Assembly: GCA_001579985.1 (NCBI GenBank)
Contig: LRSR01013538.1
Location: 1-20,983 of the forward strand
Length of the DNA: 20,983 nucleotides
DNA from: Hypsibius dujardini
Lineage: Eukaryota > Tardigrada > Eutardigrada > Parachela > Hypsibiidae
Direction of reading: 5' to 3'
The stretch's first letter is position 1, and the number at the start of each line of letters is the position of its first letter. The translations under genes and the position numbers were made by a program. This document shows, one piece after another, positions 19,403 to 20,983 of the stretch. A model generated the notes under the pieces. The model was not told where the DNA came from and did no database searches. It saw only the letters and a program-made list of their open reading frames with translations.

Positions 19403-19430
19403 GTCAAATCAGTCAATCAAGCAAGCGAGC

Positions 19431-20346
19431 GAAGGGTTCTTGGGCGATGGGAGACAGCTGAGATTTCTTTCGGTTGAAATTGATATCCTCGGCAGTGCCC
19501 AAGGAGTTTTGCGATCAAGTCTCGATATTAGGCAGTTTTTTTTTTTTGGGAAGTGACGGAATTTCAGCTGTTTTGCTCTGGAGATGTGGGAACTCACGAA
19601 TTGTACGGTAAACCAATGTGGTTGTCACAGAATTCCAAGGAGACACATGCACGCGGCAAGCCCAGAAGGCAATCAAAACCACGTGTACACTGTACTTGCC
19701 AACGGGATAGGCTAACCAATCAACTCTCAGCTACCACCGAATGGAATTACATTTTACGATTGAGGGCTGGGAGATGGGAGGGAAATCCGGAGTAGGTCGG
19801 AATAGCCGGCTAAAGTTCCACGGCAACCAAACCAAACAAACAATCAAATGCCAACAGCAGAAGTTCCATGGCAAAAATCATATCGAAATTGAGCAATTGC
19901 GGCTTCCCCCAATATAATGGACAAATCGCTGAAATATTCTCTCTCTGAAAAGTCAGGGGACGAGGGAGTAGGACGGGATTGAGAAAAGTCGATAGGGAGA
20001 TAAAAAATTGATTGATTGAGCTGAAAAATCATCTGATTCAGCAATTGACTTGAGAGTCGAACCAATTGTTGCACAGCAGAAAAGCAGAATGACCGCCGGG
20101 AGTAGATTTCAAGTACACTCATTATTTCGCACGTGGATTCCCACTGGAATTTTCGTACATCCCAAGCCCAAAGTAATTTTCTAATTGGCTAAATCAAGAA
20201 ACGTACCCGAATAATGATGATCCACCGAAGAGCCTGTTGAAAGATCTCTCGTCGCTCCAGCCTCGATGTTTGGCTTTACCTTGGCGGCGGGTGATGACAT
20301 TATGCGATCGGTAGAAAATTATCCTGATTACCGGGAGGGGACAATG
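19431..20346. other. Stretch between the retrotransposon and the duplicated gene
   Basis: No supported gene. Contains a T tract (about 19537-19549), scattered CAATCAA/TTGATTG words and a 92-codon minus-strand frame (20122-19844) that lacks splice sites or motifs. A retrotransposon 5'UTR may extend into its left part. Confidence 0.4.
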
Positions 20347-20418
20347 TTTATTAGACTGCTAATGATTTTATTGTTTATGAATTGCATTTATTGAGAAGCA
20401 TGCACAATCGGATTTATT
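20347..20418 (-). terminator. Cluster of polyadenylation signals for duplicated-family copy 2
   Basis: On the minus strand AATAAA occurs four times, at 20418-20413, 20392-20387, 20372-20367 and 20352-20347, some 150-220 nt past the TGA stop at 20566-20564. This fits a 3'UTR end for the minus-strand gene. Confidence 0.6.
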
Positions 20419-20563
20419 GGACACTAATGTAGTAGGCCATGAACGGCAAGCACAAATCGCCCACTACAAAACCACTTAGATCATATAACTTCGAACAGCA
20501 GAGCATTTCCGACGGCCGCCGTGAAAAGTAGAAATCAACAGTAGGTGGAATTAGGTAGCCAGA

Positions 20564-20983
20564 TCAATTGGTATAAGCAGCGTTAATTGCCCGTAGCACC
20601 TACAAATGATTTCATTATAAAGAGGAATAACAAGTCTAACTTGCAGTGCGACATTACTTTAATGTCGTCCCATAGGGTGTTTGGCGCTGTCGCCCGTACT
20701 TTCTCAGCTGCATTGAACACCTCCTCAACGTATTGACAGTCACCAACTTCCCCGACTGAATAGTAAATTTCCTAGAAGATAAAGAACGCGTTCAATCCAC
20801 CAACCCCAACGACCAAAAACGAGGACTTACTATGAGATACGAAGTACCCAGTACCAAGTAGATGAGCGCCACACGTTCAAAGCTGTTCTCGCTGAAAGAG
20901 AGCAAAAGTCAAACCACGGCAATATTTTAACCAGATAGCATGTAGCTAACCTGCATAAGGCATAAAACTCCTTGAGTCGTTTG
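20564..20983 (-). CDS. Unrecognised protein, duplicated-family copy 2 (C-terminal exons; runs off right edge)
   Basis: Minus-strand exons: edge-20951, 20891-20831 (61 nt), 20771-20658 (114 nt) and 20599-20564 (36 nt, stop TGA). These three internal and terminal lengths are identical to those of the copy at 11120-12045, with the same phases, and the introns are 58-59 nt. Protein similarity is clear: KRLKEFYALC, then ENSFERVALIYLVLGTSYL against ENSFERVSLVFLVMGPGYL, then EIYYSVGEVGD, then VLRAINAAY against VLRAIDAPY. The Gly-Pro of copy 1 is Gly-Thr here, so the GPxYL core is relaxed. Intron sequence is mostly diverged, though the last acceptor and terminal exon align closely. Function unknown. 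The N-terminal part lies outside the window. Confidence 0.75.

Larger units (their letters stand above)
16411..19430 (-). mobile_element. Non-LTR retrotransposon of the restriction-like-endonuclease class
   Basis: Minus-strand element with one long coding region (19402-16492) broken by two frameshifts. Domain order is N-terminal Cys/His finger, reverse transcriptase, CCHC knuckle, then PD-D endonuclease. This is the arrangement of the RLE-bearing early-branching non-LTR groups (R2, R4/Dong, NeSL, CRE and relatives) and not of APE-bearing elements such as L1, CR1 or RTE. The 3' end probably lies at the TTGATTGATTGATTG-like tail at 16425-16411. The 5' end is not fixed: sequence just before the ATG (about 19403-19430) also contains a TTGATTGACTGA-like run, and a poly-T tract (rc poly-A) sits at about 19537-19549. 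No convincing target-site duplication was found. With just two breaks the copy looks recent. Confidence 0.88.

Noticed and set aside
19844-20122. 92-codon minus-strand frame beginning MSVLEIYSRR
   Set aside because: No recognisable domain, no splice sites at its ends and low-complexity Ser/Gln/Leu content. It cannot be told from chance.
1-20983. tRNA, rRNA or snRNA genes
   Set aside because: No A-box/B-box pair with cloverleaf, no rRNA core sequences and no snRNA-like Sm-site context were noticed by eye on either strand. A covariance-model scan would be decisive.

Overview
The window is nuclear DNA from a eukaryote, most likely an animal. Coding exons are interrupted by short GT-AG introns, many of 60-70 nt, with strong donors. 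Two recognisable genes are typical of metazoans: an LPCAT-type acyltransferase and a myosin essential light chain. Short introns, CAATCAAT-rich non-coding DNA and a restriction-like-endonuclease retrotransposon would fit a non-bilaterian such as a sponge, but that placement is inference.

Layout from left to right. Positions 1-1601 (minus) hold the 5' part of an unrecognised gene with one very long serine-rich disordered exon running off the left edge. Positions 3497-5366 (plus) hold a six-exon acyltransferase of 359 residues. Positions 6225-7993 (plus) hold a seven-exon myosin essential light chain of 165 residues. Positions 8068-10893 are repeat-rich: an 18-bp minisatellite, a 12-bp minisatellite and a 128-bp tandem duplication. 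Within this part, two minus-strand exons (9490-10306) end in a PHD-like zinc finger and probably belong to one gene.

From 11120 to the right edge, two minus-strand genes of one unrecognised family (11120-12045 and 20564-20983) share exon lengths, splice phases and sequence. Between them lie an unrecognised plus-strand multi-exon gene (about 12429-16114), whose large first intron carries a 929-bp long-TIR foldback element (13008-13936), and a minus-strand non-LTR retrotransposon (about 16411-19430). The retrotransposon encodes an N-terminal zinc finger, reverse transcriptase, CCHC knuckle and PD-D-type endonuclease, broken by two single-step frameshifts.

The genes do not form a shared pathway. 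The acyltransferase (phospholipid remodelling) and the light chain (actomyosin motor) are ordinary cellular genes. The less explained material is the duplicated family, the gene between its copies, and the related minisatellites. Exon joins were chosen from splice-site sequence plus phase agreement. Family names rest on motifs recognised by eye, with no database search.
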